Under the pieces are notes generated by a model. It was not told the origin of the DNA, ran no database searches, and was given only the letters and a program-made list of their open reading frames with translations. The position numbers and the translations under genes are program-made. Below are positions 60,664-62,456 of a DNA stretch of 62,456 nt, one piece after another. The stretch comes from Sulfitobacter sp. M39. GTDB lineage: Bacteria; Pseudomonadota; Alphaproteobacteria; Rhodobacterales; Rhodobacteraceae. The DNA is taken from the NCBI RefSeq assembly GCF_021735935.1, contig NZ_WMDZ01000004.1:1-62456 (forward strand). The letters run 5' to 3'. Each line of letters starts with the position of its first letter. The stretch's first letter is position 1.

Positions 60664-60902
60664 CGTTTAGCTCGCAAACATAGTTAACACACTTCTATCG
60701 CTCGGGATACCGACCACGCGAAAATGCGAACGAATAGAGTATTATTTAAACTTATAGTTGGCATTATTCCCAAGGCTGGGAAATGGCGTCCAGTATTGGC
60801 TTATGTAAACTTCACAGTGCAACTGACGTCGCCAATTCGCTTAGGGATCTTCAATTATCATCAGATGGATCTGATCATCCAATTTTTATAAAGGTATCTG
60901 CT
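60664..60902. other. intergenic region before capE
   Basis: About 240 nt with no gene. A 40-codon upstream extension of the capE frame (60783-60902) is rejected because the ATG at 60903 has a better ribosome-binding site and matches family starts. Confidence 0.4.
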
Positions 60903-61949
60903 ATGAACACCCCGTTACGGCAAAAGCCCAATCGCGTACTGATTACCGGAGGGACAGGTTCCTTCGGCAAAACTATGCTACGCGACCTTTTGGCGGATGG
61001 GGTTGAGGAGGTCCGGATTTTAAGTCGTGACGAAGAGAAACAAGATGCGCTGCGGAACGACCTGCGGGACGATCGAGTTCGGTATTATATTGGAGACATT
61101 CGAGATCGTGGGGCGGTTGATCGAGCCGTGCAGGGCGTCGATGCTATTTTTCATGCTGCGGCCTTGAAGCAAGTGCCAAGTTGCGAATTTTTTCCGCATG
61201 AAGCAGTTCTTACCAATGTAATCGGCTCTGAAAACGTGATCCGATCAGCAATTGCAGAAAAAGTTCAAAGTCTGGTTTGCCTGTCGACTGATAAAGCGGT
61301 GTTGCCTGTGAACGCCATGGGTATGACGAAAGCATTGATGGAAAAAACGGCGCAAGCAGCTGCTCGAACTTTGGGTCCAAAAGGCAATACGATCATTTCA
61401 TGCGTACGGTATGGCAATGTGATGTACTCACGGGGGTCTGCTATTCCGCTTTTCCTACGGCAGATAAAAGCTGGAAATCCGATTACAGTGACAGAGCCAA
61501 CTATGACAAGGTTCTTGATGCCGCTACGATACAGTGTCGCTCTGGTTCATCATGCCTTTCAACATGCTAATCAGGGCGACCTCTTCATTAAGAAAGCCCC
61601 TGCGTCCACCATCGCTGACCTAGTAGCCGCCTTGACTGAGTTGTTTAATGTCCCCAATCACCCGGTTGAGGTGATCGGTTGGCGTCACGCTGAAAAGCTT
61701 TACGAAACGCTTGCAAGTGCGCAAGAGCTTGGTAGCTCGGAGGATATGGGCGACTATTACCGGATCATTCTGGATACGCGAGATCTCAACTACAAACCGT
61801 ATTTTTCAGAAGGCGAAGCTGAAACAAAGAAACTAGAAGACTATCATTCTCACAATACGCAACAGCTTGATGTCGACGGGGTAAAAGAACTTCTTCTCAC
61901 CCTTCCCGAAATACAGGCCGAATTGGACAGCTGGAACGGAGCACGTTGA
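60903..61949 (+). CDS. capE: UDP-GlcNAc 4,6-dehydratase/5-epimerase, CapE/WbjB type
   Basis: A 348-residue SDR enzyme: RVLITGGTGSFGKTMLRDLL at the NAD site, FHAAALKQVPSCEFFPHEAV, and CLSTDKAVLPVNAMGMTKAL with the Met-for-Tyr MxxxK pattern of this group. CapE inverts C5 and makes UDP-2-acetamido-2,6-dideoxy-beta-L-arabino-hexos-4-ulose, the first FucNAc-branch intermediate. The ATG at 60903 follows AAAGG. The stop overlaps the capF ATG (ATGA). Confidence 0.93.
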   Translation: MNTPLRQKPNRVLITGGTGSFGKTMLRDLLADGVEEVRILSRDEEKQDALRNDLRDDRVRYYIGDIRDRGAVDRAVQGVDAIFHAAALKQVPSCEFFPHEAVLTNVIGSENVIRSAIAEKVQSLVCLSTDKAVLPVNAMGMTKALMEKTAQAAARTLGPKGNTIISCVRYGNVMYSRGSAIPLFLRQIKAGNPITVTEPTMTRFLMPLRYSVALVHHAFQHANQGDLFIKKAPASTIADLVAALTELFNVPNHPVEVIGWRHAEKLYETLASAQELGSSEDMGDYYRIILDTRDLNYKPYFSEGEAETKKLEDYHSHNTQQLDVDGVKELLLTLPEIQAELDSWNGAR

Positions 61950-62456
61950 TGCGTATTGTTGTCACTGGGGCCCGTGGTTTAATCGGCTGGCATGCGCATG
62001 CTCGATTGCATGCCGCTAACTGTGCGGCCGACTTCAAAGGCGAACCAAAGCCATACGATATCGTTGCGCTAGACCATACTGCATTTGACGACGATGCAGC
62101 CCTAAATTTGGCGCTTAACGGAGCTCAAGCTGTGCTTCACTTTGCGGGGGTAAATCGTGCTCCCGATAATGAGGTGGAAACTGCGAACCCCGCAATCGCG
62201 ATGCGATTAGCTGAGGCGTGTAAAGCTGTCAGAGCTACACCCCAAATTGTCTATGCGAATTCAACACACGCCGTGAATGAAACACCATATGGGAGATCTA
62301 AACGCATTGCCGGCGAGGTGTTATCGCAAGTTGGTGGCAAATACACCAATATGGTCCTTCCACATATCTTCGGTGAATGTGCGCGGCCTAACTATAATAA
62401 TGTCACAGCAACGTTCATTGAAGCGGTCATCAAGGGAGAGACACCGGTAATCAACC
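61949..62456 (+). CDS. capF: CapF/WbjC-type UDP-sugar 3-epimerase/reductase, N-terminal part (3' partial)
   Basis: The frame runs off the window end after 169 codons. MRIVVTGARGLIGWHAHARL is the NADPH-binding opening, VLHFAGVNRAPDNEV and YANSTHAVNETPYGRSKRIA (Tyr-Lys pair) mark the reductase, and HIFGECARPNYNNVTATFIE is typical of WbjC. The start overlaps the capE stop. The missing C-terminal part matches the open frame at 1-612. One leftover base at 62456 puts a plain end-to-start join out of frame. Confidence 0.93.
   Translation, partial: MRIVVTGARGLIGWHAHARLHAANCAADFKGEPKPYDIVALDHTAFDDDAALNLALNGAQAVLHFAGVNRAPDNEVETANPAIAMRLAEACKAVRATPQIVYANSTHAVNETPYGRSKRIAGEVLSQVGGKYTNMVLPHIFGECARPNYNNVTATFIEAVIKGETPVIN

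Noticed and set aside
60783..60902. 40-codon N-terminal extension of capE
   Set aside because: The sequence does not match the family, and AAAGG precedes the ATG at 60903, which gives the standard CapE start.

Overview
The window reads as a complete circular plasmid of about 62.4 kb from an alphaproteobacterium of the Rhodobacteraceae (Roseobacter group). The assignment rests on a repA-repB-repC module with its own parS-like palindromes and antisense RNA, a TRAP transporter, gene families typical of marine roseobacters, and IS3/IS30 remnants. Circularity is inferred because the window ends inside the N-terminal half of a capF/wbjC-type reductase gene and starts inside the C-terminal half of the same gene, with capE on one side and capG on the other. 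Plain joining is out of frame by one base in a C run, so the opened end may carry a one-base artefact or a real frameshift.

Region 1 (56.7-62.4 kb continuing through 1-13.96 kb) is a Wzx/Wzy-type surface polysaccharide locus. It holds a membrane nucleotide-sugar 4,6-dehydratase (FlaA1/WbpM/PglF type), a bifunctional PAPS synthetase (ATP sulfurylase plus APS kinase), the UDP-L-FucNAc genes capE-capF-capG, a short initiating sugar-phosphate transferase, a PglE-type aminotransferase, two GT-B glycosyltransferases, three sulfotransferases, a polysaccharide deacetylase, a FemAB/GNAT-like acyltransferase, a flippase and a polymerase. PAPS supply beside several sulfotransferases points to a sulfated polymer. 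From about 8.5 to 14 kb the DNA is clearly AT-richer than the rest.

Region 2 (14.0-22.8 kb) is a cassette between insertion-sequence wreckage. Nested IS3/IS30 fragments precede rmlC-rmlB-rmlD-rmlA (dTDP-L-rhamnose), a UDP-uronate epimerase and a nucleotide-sugar 6-dehydrogenase. A near-complete but broken IS3-family element follows.

Region 3 (23.1-28.4 kb, minus strand) is a tight four-gene sugar operon: a GT4-HAD fusion resembling sucrose-phosphate synthase, a MurG-like enzyme, a GT2 and a GT4. Then come an XRE regulator, a hipBA toxin-antitoxin pair and a fourth sulfotransferase.

Region 4 (32.4-46.7 kb) is metabolic. It has an SbnA-like/FAD-dependent/Y4yA-like three-gene cassette, then a PAS-LuxR regulator divergent from thiolase, acyl-CoA ligase and TRAP genes, a BCCT transporter, an SRAP peptidase, an ion-channel-like membrane protein and a DUF2383-like stress protein with a plausible EcfG promoter.

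Region 5 (46.9-55.2 kb) is the plasmid backbone: a KfrA-like protein with operator repeats, a three-gene operon ending in a divergent tyrosine recombinase, an unknown protein, and repABC with three palindromes and a well-formed counter-transcribed RNA. The stretch 55.2-56.7 kb has no convincing protein gene but holds a class-II tRNA-like sequence. I found no relaxase, type IV secretion genes, Wza/Wzc export genes, CRISPR array or rRNA.
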